Positions 1-10,586 of a stretch of 64,000 nt of DNA are shown in pieces. The position numbers and the translations under genes were made by a program. Location of the stretch: NCBI GenBank assembly GCA_000727475.1, contig KL647288.1:5237202-5301201 (forward strand). Reading direction: 5' to 3'. Origin of the DNA: Sarcocystis neurona (lineage: Eukaryota; Apicomplexa; Conoidasida; Eucoccidiorida; Sarcocystidae). The notes under the pieces are model-generated. The model did not search any database, had not been told where the DNA came from, and saw only the letters and a program-made list of their open reading frames with translations. Every line of letters begins with the position of its first letter. The first letter of the stretch is position 1.

Positions 1-119
1 CAACTCCTGCAGGAGGTCTTCACGACATAGGAGAGGCAGTGAGTTGTAGTTTCTGGCTGTATCGGATCAGCTTCAGCGGACCCCGACGCAATCGTCAATT
101 TTCGGGGGATTCTTTCGCT

Positions 120-3100
120 CTACTTTTCGACGATGCTGCTCCCAAAAACCTGCTGCTGCAGCTGTTGCAAGAGCTTCTCCTGGTGCTGCAGTTGCTGTTG
201 CTGTTGATGCTGTACGCGAACAAGCAGCATAACAGTCTCCTCTGGTGAAGTCCCGTCGATCATTGGGAAGGACGACAGTCTTTGCCGCCGGGGGCAAGTG
301 CTGCGTGCAGACGTATCCACTGCTGCACGCCGCCCCGTGCCTAATATTCCGGGCACTCCAGCCACTGCCGCTGCTCTCGCTGCATTCGTTGTCATGTCCG
401 CTTCTGCTCCTGCTGCCTCGACTGGTGCTACGGCACCCCCTGGCTCTATTTTCGCTACTCCGGCTTTGCTTTCTACTACTCGTCCCCTTGATATACCGCT
501 TGAGTTGGCGCAAGACACTGAAGCAGGACGAGAGAGCAGATGTGCAGTAGCAGGCGAGGAGCTGCTACCGTACCTAATATACGCGAAACGAGGGGAGGAC
601 CGACCCTTTGCTTGAACGGATGCGCACCTTCCTCGCTGCTTTTTTTGTCGTCGGCAAGGCAGTTCCGTAGGCTGCTGTTGCTGCAGCAGGTGCTTCTGCG
701 CTCGGAGAAACAGCAGCGGGCAGGCTTCACACCGGCGTCTCCCCACACGCAACGTGGGGAGCAGTTGGTGCACTGCTTCCTCCTCCACCCGGTGCGATTG
801 CTGCCGTGCCACTTTTGCAGGTTGTGCAGCTGCCGTAGCCTGACACTGCTGTTGCTGCAGGTGGTGTCCCTTCTCCCGTTGCTGTCCTCGGTATTGCTGT
901 TGCTGCTCCTGCTGATGTGGCCATCGGTGCTGCGGGCCGTGTGGCTGCTGGCACTGCCCGCCCCCTGAAACCTCCCGGGCATGTTGCTGGTGTTTCTCTG
1001 GTGGATACAGCTCCCCGAAAACCTGCAGTTTCTGGTTTGTGCTAGTCACCTGTGGAACGCGCCAGTTCCCGAGCTCTTGTTCCGCGTTACTGCCAACATT
1101 GGGGTGCTGTTGTTGCTGTTGCGGCTCCTGCAGTTGTTGCTGCTGTTCGCCTTGGAGCCGTTGTTGTGATTGTTGCCCCTGTTGCTGTCGCTCGCGTTGT
1201 TGATGCTCGCTTTCGTGTTGCGTCTGTTGTTGCTGCTGCTCGTGCTGCTGCGGCCAGTTCTCTTCTTGTGCATGCTCCGGGTGATCTTCCTGCACGCACT
1301 CCTGCATGCCTTCCTTCTGCTGTTGCTTCCTGCTTTCGAACCCATTCTTCCTTTGAGCTTGCTCTCGTCTAACCATTGCAATCGCTTCAGGTGCTGTTGC
1401 TGGAGCTGCTAGGACTAAAGAAGTTATTGCTTTCGGCGTCGTTGTCGCTGGTATTTCCAACATCTGGCCTTCGCTAGTCGCTAAATGGCATTCTTCTCCA
1501 GCAGACGCACAAACCACATCACAGAACGCAGGGCACTCATCCGGCTTTACGCCGTCAGGAACCACGTCAAGTACTGCTGCATCACAATTTTTTCCACTAT
1601 TGAACATCACAGTAGCCGCAGCTCCACCTCGTCCGTCACCAGCGCCTGCTGTCGCACCCACACACACAGCTGCAGCACCGTGCACAAGAGGACAGGGAGC
1701 TTCTGAGCGATAGGTAGGAGTAGAATCTGCTTGAGGTGAAGCATTTGTAGCCACAGCTGTGACTGTTCGTGTAGTGTGCAGCACGTTAGCCGGCGCTGTG
1801 GGCGCTTCTTCACTTTTGTAACTTTTGTCAGTGAGCTGCTGAAGTTCCTGTGCGGACACCTGCGTTGTGGTAGCTGCCTCCTCCTCCCGTTGTGGCTGCT
1901 GTCGCTTCTGCTGCAGTTCCTGCTCCTTAACCGCGGCTGAGGCATGGGACGGCTCTGCGATGCATGTGTGGACAGGATTAGAAGCAGCGTCAAGCGAGGA
2001 GGTGGGAGAGCTAAATAGCTGTACAACGCGGTGCCCCTGCCCACCCACACCACCGCCACACCACAGACTTGCTGCTGTTTCTCCTGTTGTTTCTTCTGTT
2101 GCTTTTGCAGCAGCTGTGGCTCCTGCACGTGGCGTTCGTGTTGTTGCCGCATGTGCTTCCATAGTTGGTGCTGTTATTGTTGTTGATATCATCGATCGAA
2201 GGCCGGGCGGCTCTACACTTTCTTCCGCCATCCGCTGTGGAGTGCAGCATCGCCTGTGATGCAGCTGTTTCCGAGAGCCCGTTACCTGCTGGTGTGGTTT
2301 CTCCTGGCTAGCACAGCACCGCTGGGGATCCTGCAGCCGAAGAACACACGCGAACTGCTGCCCGTGTTGCGGCAAGTGGAAGAGTTGCTGCTGCCGCAGC
2401 GGGGGAACTAAGCGCTGCCGGTGGTGCCGCCCCATGTGCGAGGAAGCGGGTTGCTGCAGCCACGTCTTGTGCTGCTGCTTGTGCTCGTCTCGTCCTCCTT
2501 CCAGTGGGCGCTGCTCTCCTTTGGCTGCAACTGCTGAACCTTTCGCCTTCTGGTGAGGCAAAAACGAAGCCGGCGGGCATGAGACCCTTCTGTACCTCCG
2601 CCTCCTGGCACTAATGGCATGGAGACTGCTAGTGGCGTCCTTTGAACGGGGGCTGCTGCTGGTGGTACCGCGGTGCTTGACACATGCTAACCCAAAAGTA
2701 GTAAATGCAGCAAGAAACCGCTCCTTGAAAGTAACCTGTGCATGACGAGCCGCAGCGCTGCTGCGAGGAGTGGCAGCGGCGAATGCGGCGAGACTTCCTC
2801 TTCTCTTCTCGTTTTGTCGCTTCACCTGCGGCGTCAACATCTCTTCTTCTCCCATAGCGCCATCCTCCTGCTCCCACGTTCTTCCGCCTGTGCGGCAAAA
2901 GGACTCGCTCAGCTGCGGACGCTGCTCCTCTTCTCGTTGCGGCTCCTGCTGCTGCCTTCTCTGCCACGGCAGCTCCGCCGGCTGGGCATATGTCCCTGGT
3001 GTGGGACAGCCATGGGCCTGCTGCATCCGGGGCTGTGCAGTCAGCCCCTGAACTTCAGTTGCGGGCGGGCCTACGGAGAGAGAGGGGAACAGGGAAGGAG

Positions 3101-6100
3101 GCGGGTCGTGTGCACTCGAGAGCTGCAAACGCAGGTGATCTTCTGTGCTGTCGTCCCTGCTGCGGCGAACTGTACCACTGACAACATTGTCTGCAGCATC
3201 GTGACTGGAAGTAGACGCAGCATTGCTGGTAGCCGTGGCATCCCCGTCACCTACCGTAGGGGCTGCACACGTGTTTGCGGCAGCCTGGCGCTCCACGGAT
3301 GTGGGGCCAGCGTGAAAAAAGACGCGGGAGCCTGTTGCGGCGTTTCTACTTGACACGGAGTCAACTCTACCATCCGAGTCATTCACTTGATACTCTTCAA
3401 TTACTTGAGCAACAGCAGCAGCAGAAAACTCCGGGTCCACCGCAGCATGAGGGATATCGGCACCGTTCACAGCAATGGTCATGCCAGCAGGAACAGCAAC
3501 ACCAGCAGAAGCGGCATCTGCAGCAGCGGCAGGGGCGGAAGCTCCAGCTGTTGTCCTGCCCAGCGGTTTTGCAAGAAAAGCAGTGGCTGTCCTAGCAGTG
3601 GTAGATGCACTACGGGTAGTACCAACGTCGGTCCAACACGCTGAATCAAGACCGGCATGAACTTTCTCCTCTGTTGTAGGACACGTTACCGCTGCAGCCA
3701 CGCTGATCCTTTCAAGAACGGTCTCGTGCACACCAACCAGCTTCATCTTTGTTGAGGGGGCAGTGGCGCAAAGACATCCAGAGGAGTCCTGCATATTCGG
3801 TGCAACAGCAATAGCCTTAAGACTAGCATTACAGGCTACAGAAGAGGAAACCAGCGTGCAGCAAGATTTATTCAGTGTAAGACAGTCCGCTTCAGAAGCC
3901 ACGGTTGAGCAAAGAGAAGGCGAAATTGCTGTAACGCCGCCGCTGCCGCATTTCTGCCGCTTTCTCGCACGGCAGCTACTGTTGTCATCGTCCTTGGTGT
4001 TGCTCCGACTGCGGCTACCGTTGCTGCTGCAGCTGCCACCGCTGCTCTCACGGTCAAGGATTCCGGAGAGATGCTGAAATGAGTGAGACTTGCTCCTCCC
4101 CCTGCGGCTGCTGCGTCTCTCGGTGTTCCTTCCGTTAAGACTGCTGCTCTTTCTTCCTCTCGCGCTGCCGCGTCTCCCCTTCTCATTGCCGCTGCTTCTG
4201 GTGCCGCGAACTTTCGTGCTGCGCCGGCGGTTATGCTTGAACATCCCCTTCATATCTGCGTGCAAGCTCTGCCTTTCGGAAGATGGCGACGTTGTTGCTG
4301 CGTTTCTAGTTGTCGCCACCGCTGCTGCGAATGCCATTTCTGTCGTTGCTGCAATCGTTGCCGGTGCTGCCTCCATTGCTGTGGCCCTGGTCAGCGGTAC
4401 TGTAGCTCTCCCACTGGCAATCAAGGTGGTTGCTGAAATATCTGATGCGTCTTTGCTGGCCGTTTTCAAATCTTGCTCTTTTGTTGTTCCAATTGTCTCC
4501 CATTCCGTTCCGGCTGCCTTCGTTGTGCTCTGCGCAGTGCCTCCCCTTTTTCCTGAGGCATCTTCAACCTTGGTCAACATTGCTTTCACAGTTTGCCCAT
4601 TAATTCCCGCTGCTCCTGCAACCTCCATTTGCACTTCCCATGCGTCTTCCCGTACAACTGATTGACTGAATGAATCCGTCTTTGCTTGAGGTCCGCTGGC
4701 AGCTGCTGCCGTCAACGCAATTGGGACAAGGTATGTTGACGCAGGTTGGCAGGCATGCAAGAACTTCCTGCGAGTATACTGGTCAATCCGGCAAGCAGCA
4801 GCAGCGCTGCCGAGTTGGCCTGACTGCTCAGTATCTGTTTCTATGGCCGATGTGATTCTTGCGTCTGCTGCTCGTGGCGTCTCTGTTCTAGTTGCTAGCG
4901 CACATGCGGCTCCTCGTCCAAACTCTTCGCGCAGCCCGGAATGCCCAGCGGTGCGCTCTACGACGTTCGGAGAATTAAGGATTGGGACTACTGAAAGGGA
5001 AATTGCTGTCACTGCTGGAGAAGCTGCCCTAGACGGCTTATCTGCTGCTGTTGGGGGCACTCTTCTGCCAGCGGCGAATGTTGCTGTTGCTAGGGTGTGT
5101 GCTGCTGTGGCTGCTCCGCCCGCTGCTGTATCCGTGTCGGTGAGCACTGCTAGTATCTCACGGTTCGCTGTGACTTGTGAGGTCGCCAGATCTGCACAGC
5201 CTGCCTCCAGTGGTGCTGGGCGACAAAGTGCAGTCGCTGTTGCACCTTCTGTTGCTGCTGCTTCTCCTGCGGTTGCTGTTGCTGCTGTTGCTGTGTTTCG
5301 TTGATTCTGTGCATCATCAAATGTCAGTCCGACGGGTAAATAATTACTACCAGGAACAACGACGGCACGGGGCAGTGCGGTAGCTCTTTCTCCCGCAGCG
5401 GTTGTCCCACTAGGCGTCCCCACTTGTGCTGCTCTTTGCGTGCAGAGATTCTCTGCACTGACAAGTATGGCGTCTACCTCGTCTGTTGCAGAGGTTTCGA
5501 CGGCTGCTGTTTTCGTAGAACCACCGAAGAGCTTTCCAGCTGCTGCTAGTCGTTTCGGTGCTGCTCTTACGGTTGCAGTTGCTGGGGCTGCTGTTGTGCC
5601 GTCTGGTGAAACCACTATTGCAGTTTGTGCCGAGAATGCCACGGTTGACGAAGTTACAGATGACTCTGAGGCGGGACATGCCACCGGTACAATACGTGAT
5701 GCTGCAGTCGCAAGGCTTCCTACCGTGGACTCTTCTGCAGCTGCGACAGCGGCTGCACTTGCCCCGGCGGGCGCCCTGCCTGCTGATGCACGAGATAATA
5801 GGCGTGCTGAGACTGGCGTTTCCGCTTCAGCTGCACTTGGTTTTTCTGCTGCCGCGGCAGCCGCTCTTTCAATCGCTTTCGGCAGTGGAGTAAACACACA
5901 GTGGGCGGCACCGGCAAATCCATTATCAGCGGCAGCAGCTGTAATACTTCCCAGCTCCACTGTTTCTCTCCTACCTGCTGCTAGTACAGCAGTTGCCGCT
6001 TCTGTTTCTGTGACGTGTGTTGCATCTGCTTCTCTTTCCTTCATAATTCGTGCTGCGTCACTCGCCACACAATACGCGACAGCAGAACTTGCGGCTATTG

Positions 6101-7757
6101 GCGACGTTGTTACGGCTGCCGTCCGGGCTGTCAATAGTCCTCCACCTCCTTCGCACGCACGGGGACCTGGCGGTCGTGCGGCTAGTGCCGTTCTTCCCGT
6201 TTTCGTTGCCTGTGGCCTCAGCGGTGCCCTTGGTGTAGCAGCGCATAATGCAGCCATTCGTCCCATTTGGTGTTGTGCCGTGATCCTCTGTGCCGCTGCT
6301 GAAACCGCACCGCCAGCTTCTCCTTGTATTCCCTTACATTGTAATCTCTTCATTTCATTGGACAGCGCAGGTCGACGGTCCTCTAGTGTTCTGTATTCAG
6401 GTACTGCAGTGACTTCCGCGGCCATGTCTGCTCCTGCTGACCATGCGGCTTCTGCATCTGGTAGGTTCGACACGACCACTGCTGTGTTTTTCACGGCACG
6501 GGATGCCCGTTCTGTTTTTCGGGGCGTTTGCTCTGATACCGTGGCAGTTAGTGGAGCTGCGTTGGCTGTTGTGCGTGTTGGTGCCGCTTCCGAGAGAACT
6601 AGTACCTCTGCTGCTGCTCCTGATACCAGGTTTGCTGGTTCTGTTTCGAGACTCACGGCTCTTTCCACGTTTTCTATTGTCCGTCCCTGGACGGCTGCTT
6701 CGCTCGCTGTGCTTATCGCTGCCTCCCACGCTGCGTTGCCTTGTTTCGTTGATATCTGCAAAAGTACGCTTGGGGCCGCAGGGGCAGTTGAACTGACAGC
6801 AGCAGGACTCGCGTGGTCGCGCTTCGCAGCCGCTGTTGCCGCGGCTGTCGGCGTAAGTCCTTTTGCAGGCAGTGAGGCCGCAAGAAATGTTGCAGAATAT
6901 GCTCCTGTTGTTGACGACGAAGCTCCTGGTGCAATTGCCACAACGGCTGCATTGGTAAGTGTCGTCGTGGCGGCCGCTGCACGCCCTGCTGAGGGTGCAC
7001 CTTGGGCTCTCGAAGGAGCTGCTCTTTCGATTACCGCAGTGGGCGCCTCTGCTGTTGAAAGTGGTCCGGGTGATGCGGCTTTGAACACCGAGTGAACTGC
7101 TGCTGAGGAGAAGGCTGGTGATGCTGCAGCTGCTCCAGCTGGAGGATCTGTTGTGCCTAGTGCTTCTGCTCTTGGGGCAGGCTCTGCTATTTTCTTAGCA
7201 CCAAGTCTCAGCAAGAAGTCCGACGCAACAACGGAGCGTTGTGTCGCTACCCGTAGCAGTCCCACCTCTCTTGCAGTTCGTCTTCTCTCTATCATCAACC
7301 GCATTAGCGAGAGCCGTTGTGAGCTGTAGCGCTTGACATCAAAGCATGCCTGCAGCTCCTGCAGCGTCGGCAGAAAGGTTCGCTCTGTGTCCAGCCGTCG
7401 TGATACAAGTAGGCGACAAGTCCGGCGGTAGACGTTCCGGTGCTCCTGCTGCTGCTGCTGCCCATTTTGCCGTTGCTGCTGGGGCTTCTCTGGCCAGCTC
7501 TGTTCGTTCTGCTCCTCAGGCCGCTGCTGCTTGTTCTGCCGTTGCAGCTGCTGTTCCTTTGTCTGCCTGTGGAGCAGCAGTTGTTGTTGGTGTCCTGCGC
7601 TCTGCTTCTTCTGCCCGCCGTCGCAAATTATGTGTTTCACTCGATCTTGCGGGGACTTCCGTTGCGGCGGTTCCTCCTGCAAATGTTGGTGCAGCTGCTC
7701 TGCAGGCGACTGTGAGACGAAGTGCTGCGTGTGTTGGGTGTCCTTTACAGGGCTACC
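120..7757 (-). CDS. Giant Ala/Gln/Ser-rich hypothetical protein, about 2545 residues, N-terminus missing
   Basis: I do not recognise this protein. A single minus-strand frame stays open for over 7.6 kb and ends in TAG at 120-122 after the residues SSIVEK. The first part has Gln-rich tracts around a less repetitive patch (about plus 7190-7430, including RLDTERTFLPTLQELQ). A very long Ala-rich region read from GCA codons follows. Near plus 4060-4260 there is a basic Ser/Arg-rich patch, then more Gln-rich stretches near plus 1000-2000 and again at the C-terminus. The frame has no ATG for its first 150 or so codons. A plausible splice acceptor (GGGCCGTGCAG, AG at 7759-7758) suggests the first exon lies upstream and was not found. 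No domain, signal peptide or membrane segment is visible. Part of the antisense strand is also open, as expected for interrupted CAG repeats, but only this frame is continuous along the whole length. Confidence 0.7.
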   Translation of the reverse strand, partial: GSPVKDTQHTQHFVSQSPAEQLHQHLQEEPPQRKSPQDRVKHIICDGGQKKQSAGHQQQLLLHRQTKEQQLQRQNKQQRPEEQNEQSWPEKPQQQRQNGQQQQQEHRNVYRRTCRLLVSRRLDTERTFLPTLQELQACFDVKRYSSQRLSLMRLMIERRRTAREVGLLRVATQRSVVASDFLLRLGAKKIAEPAPRAEALGTTDPPAGAAAASPAFSSAAVHSVFKAASPGPLSTAEAPTAVIERAAPSRAQGAPSAGRAAAATTTLTNAAVVAIAPGASSSTTGAYSATFLAASLPAKGLTPTAAATAAAKRDHASPAAVSSTAPAAPSVLLQISTKQGNAAWEAAISTASEAAVQGRTIENVERAVSLETEPANLVSGAAAEVLVLSEAAPTRTTANAAPLTATVSEQTPRKTERASRAVKNTAVVVSNLPDAEAAWSAGADMAAEVTAVPEYRTLEDRRPALSNEMKRLQCKGIQGEAGGAVSAAAQRITAQHQMGRMAALCAATPRAPLRPQATKTGRTALAARPPGPRACEGGGGLLTARTAAVTTSPIAASSAVAYCVASDAARIMKEREADATHVTETEAATAVLAAGRRETVELGSITAAAADNGFAGAAHCVFTPLPKAIERAAAAAAEKPSAAEAETPVSARLLSRASAGRAPAGASAAAVAAAEESTVGSLATAASRIVPVACPASESSVTSSTVAFSAQTAIVVSPDGTTAAPATATVRAAPKRLAAAGKLFGGSTKTAAVETSATDEVDAILVSAENLCTQRAAQVGTPSGTTAAGERATALPRAVVVPGSNYLPVGLTFDDAQNQRNTATAATATAGEAAATEGATATALCRPAPLEAGCADLATSQVTANREILAVLTDTDTAAGGAATAAHTLATATFAAGRRVPPTAADKPSRAASPAVTAISLSVVPILNSPNVVERTAGHSGLREEFGRGAACALATRTETPRAADARITSAIETDTEQSGQLGSAAAACRIDQYTRRKFLHACQPASTYLVPIALTAAAASGPQAKTDSFSQSVVREDAWEVQMEVAGAAGINGQTVKAMLTKVEDASGKRGGTAQSTTKAAGTEWETIGTTKEQDLKTASKDASDISATTLIASGRATVPLTRATAMEAAPATIAATTEMAFAAAVATTRNAATTSPSSERQSLHADMKGMFKHNRRRSTKVRGTRSSGNEKGRRGSARGRKSSSLNGRNTERRSSRRGRSKSHSFQHLSGILDRESSGGSCSSNGSRSRSNTKDDDNSSCRARKRQKCGSGGVTAISPSLCSTVASEADCLTLNKSCCTLVSSSVACNASLKAIAVAPNMQDSSGCLCATAPSTKMKLVGVHETVLERISVAAAVTCPTTEEKVHAGLDSACWTDVGTTRSASTTARTATAFLAKPLGRTTAGASAPAAAADAASAGVAVPAGMTIAVNGADIPHAAVDPEFSAAAVAQVIEEYQVNDSDGRVDSVSSRNAATGSRVFFHAGPTSVERQAAANTCAAPTVGDGDATATSNAASTSSHDAADNVVSGTVRRSRDDSTEDHLRLQLSSAHDPPPSLFPSLSVGPPATEVQGLTAQPRMQQAHGCPTPGTYAQPAELPWQRRQQQEPQREEEQRPQLSESFCRTGGRTWEQEDGAMGEEEMLTPQVKRQNEKRRGSLAAFAAATPRSSAAARHAQVTFKERFLAAFTTFGLACVKHRGTTSSSPRSKDATSSLHAISARRRRYRRVSCPPASFLPHQKAKGSAVAAKGEQRPLEGGRDEHKQQHKTWLQQPASSHMGRHHRQRLVPPLRQQQLFHLPQHGQQFACVLRLQDPQRCCASQEKPHQQVTGSRKQLHHRRCCTPQRMAEESVEPPGLRSMISTTITAPTMEAHAATTRTPRAGATAAAKATEETTGETAASLWCGGGVGGQGHRVVQLFSSPTSSLDAASNPVHTCIAEPSHASAAVKEQELQQKRQQPQREEEAATTTQVSAQELQQLTDKSYKSEEAPTAPANVLHTTRTVTAVATNASPQADSTPTYRSEAPCPLVHGAAAVCVGATAGAGDGRGGAAATVMFNSGKNCDAAVLDVVPDGVKPDECPAFCDVVCASAGEECHLATSEGQMLEIPATTTPKAITSLVLAAPATAPEAIAMVRREQAQRKNGFESRKQQQKEGMQECVQEDHPEHAQEENWPQQHEQQQQQTQHESEHQQRERQQQGQQSQQRLQGEQQQQLQEPQQQQQHPNVGSNAEQELGNWRVPQVTSTNQKLQVFGELYPPEKHQQHAREVSGGGQCQQPHGPQHRWPHQQEQQQQYRGQQREKGHHLQQQQCQATAAAQPAKVARQQSHRVEEEAVHQLLPTLRVGRRRCEACPLLFLRAQKHLLQQQQPTELPCRRQKKQRGRCASVQAKGRSSPRFAYIRYGSSSSPATAHLLSRPASVSCANSSGISRGRVVESKAGVAKIEPGGAVAPVEAAGAEADMTTNAARAAAVAGVPGILGTGRRAAVDTSARSTCPRRQRLSSFPMIDGTSPEETVMLLVRVQHQQQQQLQHQEKLLQQLQQQVFGSSIVEK

Positions 7758-8447
7758 CTGCACGGCCCAACAAGGGAGCGACCATTGCAAAAGAGAGAAA
7801 ACACGTTAGTAGGTCTCCATGCAAAATAGACGTCACTGCGCATATACATCTTTTTACATACAACAAGGTACCTCTTTGACATGTTACACTCTTTTGCCAC
7901 GTACGACACGCACGTGAGCGTATAGACGCTTAGGCGAAAGCATACACGCACAAATCTCAAGCAGACATATATATGCACACTGGCGAGTTATCTAGGAGTG
8001 GGGCAACCAGCTTGGCGGTAGAACGAGGTCCTCACTAGCATCAAGAGGGAGAACTCTGATAAAGTGCTGTGGTGAGCGGACCACGCTGTCCGCGTGCGGC
8101 TGCTGCTGGTCTGCTGCCTTGTTCTAATTCTGAATGCCTCAGGATTTCTGTCCACAGGTCTGCACATGTACGCCTTTGTATGTCTGCATATGTGTACGCG
8201 CTCTTACACGTGAACCTGCCTGGACGCTTAGCAGCTGCGCAGGCTGGCAGCAGTTACGTAATCTGTAGACTTTCGCAGACTATAAAACCACTGTTATCTC
8301 TGCCGCTTCCTTCTGTTTCGTCACAGCTAGAGAAGTGACTGCTGCGTATTTCGGCAGAGCCCTTCTTTGAGCACTGAACTGCAGGCTGCTGCAGCGTGTG
8401 CTAGTGCTCGCTTCACGCACTGCTCTGCCCCGACGGCTCTTGAAGCC
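7758..8447. other. Intergenic or 5' region between divergent genes
   Basis: No convincing gene is seen. The region probably contains the missing first exon or promoter of the large minus-strand gene and the promoter of the plus-strand gene at 8448. A TATAAAA-like element occurs at about 8280-8287 on the plus strand, roughly 165 bp before the proposed ATG. The rest is AT/TG-rich with many alternating purine-pyrimidine steps. Confidence 0.4.
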
Positions 8448-9529
8448 ATGGAGACAGATCAGATTGCTTTCTTTCCTGCTGCAAATACAACTGTCTCTGC
8501 CGCAACTGCTGTAGGCGAGATCGCTTCTCTGCCCCGGTCAGCTGGTGAGTAGGCTACATTGTCAGTGCGTACAGCATCGCTTTAAAACAGTCTCGCACAC
8601 CACTTGTTTATTCGATGAAACTGCCCTACTAGACGCTTACCGTGTCCCTGTGTGCATGCGAAAGAGGTTCTGGAAAGAGGCTCCAACCACGTCATTCTAT
8701 CTCTACGTTTGCAGCATCCTTACAGTGTCGAGTGCTGGGGCCCACACGTAGCCTTAGTACTGGCAGAAGTATCCACCAAGACACACACGCATACGCAACT
8801 ACGCACGTATACGTATATACGAGTAGTCACTATACAGGTACACGTTTGAAAATCTACACACGACTGTACGTGTAGCCACAGAGGCACTGTTGAATTTCTG
8901 GCTGACGCAGGAGCGTACGACATGCGCGTGTGGCAGCGCAAGTCTCTCACCGCCCGAGGACCTGATCGTCAGTCTTCACGTTTCTACGTGGACTCCTTCT
9001 GGCTGCTTCTTGTGTATCGCGTGCTTCTACTGCTAGGACGCTTGTTCTCGCTGCTGTTGTTTCTGGTGTTGCTGCTCCTACTGTCACGTCCTCTGCTGCT
9101 GCGGTCCTGTCTCCTGCTGCTGTCTTGCCTCTTCCTGCTACCTTGTCTCCTGTGGCTGTTAGAAACCAGTCTGCTGCTGTTCCTGTTGCTCTTCAGTCTG
9201 CCGCTGCTGAACTCGCTGGGCGCTTCAGAAGGCTGCATCAGCAGAAGGCAAAGCGGCAGCGGCACTACTACGTCAATGCCCGCGCACCACCGGTGGACTC
9301 AGCGGCTCCCACCACAGCAGCTGCTGCAAAGGGAAAGTCGCTAATGAATGCAGCCGTCAAAAGACAGATTAAGCAACAGCAGGAGCAACCGGAACGGAAT
9401 CAACGGCTGCTGCACAGGGGCAGACGCGAAAGAGCTACATGTCAAAGAAGTAGCGGTTGCAGCCGAGCGCTGAAGGCCGACAGCAAAAAAGGGGTGGCGA
9501 TAGCACAGAGGAGAGTAGCTACTGAGTAA
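8448..9529 (+). CDS. Two-exon Ala-rich hypothetical protein, about 217 residues
   Basis: Exon 1 runs from ATG at 8448 (context GCCATGG) to 8544, followed by a consensus donor GTGAGT. It encodes METDQIAFFPAANT and so on and ends in phase 1. The best matching acceptor is the AG at 8971-8972, with exon 2 at 8973-9529. The single base carried over completes a Val codon, and the downstream frame then stays open to a TAA at 9527-9529. Exon 2 starts with Ala/Val/Ser-rich sequence read from GCT codons. It then becomes basic and Gln-rich, with non-repetitive stretches such as RFRRLHQQKAKRQRHYY. An alternative acceptor at 8908 would give a poly-Leu reading that looks much less natural. No family is recognised. 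The start and strand are supported by the splice-phase match; the second exon boundary is less certain. Confidence 0.45.
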
Positions 9530-9539
9530 CAAAAGCAGA

Positions 9540-10330
9540 GTGAAAAGCAGCAAAGGCAGGGAGCACGTCAGCTGGAGGAGAGGAAGGAGACGTGGTAACA
9601 CATGCAACTGGGGATTTGTTATAGGGCGAACCAGCAAAGCGGCGGTAGCGATGTCAAGGCCACAGCCTCGCTGGTACGTCCGACAGGACTGCACAGGAAC
9701 AGCCACAAGGCGTGTCGACCCGGCGCCAGTCGCAGCAGCGACAAGCAGCAACAGCAGCCATAACACAAGAGAGTAAATTATACGCGCAGCGCAGGTACAG
9801 TCCCTTGTTGTAGCACTGCTCCCAGCGTTGAGAATAGTGTAGATATTTCTCGACATCACCGATGCCCAGACAAATCTTGGTGCCCGTGTGTAGCAGCGGT
9901 TCTCGGACACTTCGAGTTGAACGTTCAGGAGGAGCATCACAACCACGACAGTTAGACGCAACAACAGCAGGCTTGACCTGTGGTCTTGCTACTGGTACAC
10001 GTGTTACTGTCTCTGTCGCTGCATTTTCTACCACAAACAGGAGCAGGCGAACGTAGTGTTGTTGCGAGCGCTTTGCTCAGGCACCATGGAACAGGTGCAG
10101 GGGAGACGGCAAGAGCGAATAAGTACGGCGAGGGCACCAGCACGCCGTGCAACACCAGCGGGGCAGCAGTTACCGAGGGTGGATGCTGGTGTAGGCACAC
10201 AAACATGTATTCGTGTGGATCTCGGATGACACGACGGCAAAGGGGGTGGGTAGGTAGCATACATGTCTGCAATAAATGCGTATACAGGTGGACGTATGCC
10301 CTCTGCGTATGGAGACTTGTGTAACCTCAG
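9540..10330 (+). other. Possible further plus-strand exons, unresolved
   Basis: Three plus-strand stretches look coding but could not be joined. At 9540-9776 a basic frame contains SRPQPRWYVRQDC. At 9862-10056 there is a second frame. At about 10042-10230 a third frame begins after a good acceptor (TTTTCTACCACAAACAG) with GAGERSVVASALLRHHG. CAG triplets lie on the plus strand here, matching the polarity of coding strands elsewhere in the window. They could be extra exons of the gene at 8448-9529 or a separate gene. Minus-strand frames are also open in part of the region. Confidence 0.25.
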
Positions 10331-10586
10331 ACCGGCTATCCACGAGGCAGACACGCTTCCATGTGTACACAAGAAAGTCGAGGCTTTGACGTGTTTAGAT
10401 CAAACGCACCTGGCTATACGTATATTTGTGGATAACCGCAAGTGCAAACGAATAGAGACTCCATAATAATTATTACTGGACTGGTGGACGCATTAATCTT
10501 CAAGTGCACAGGTGGACGGATCTCACTCAGGGGGCTCCAGCTACTGCGATTATGTAAGGGATCTGATCTTAGCAGCTGGCTTTTCA

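Noticed and set aside
5440..7095. 551-codon plus-strand Ala-rich ORF opposite the giant minus-strand gene
   Set aside because: Interrupted CAG repeats leave both strands open. The minus frame continues far beyond on both sides and has CAG polarity; the plus ORF has no splice or start support.
8911..9344. Alternative second exon with poly-Leu reading for the gene at 8448
   Set aside because: The acceptor at 8908 fits the phase but gives long Leu runs; the acceptor at 8972 gives a natural sequence open to 9529.
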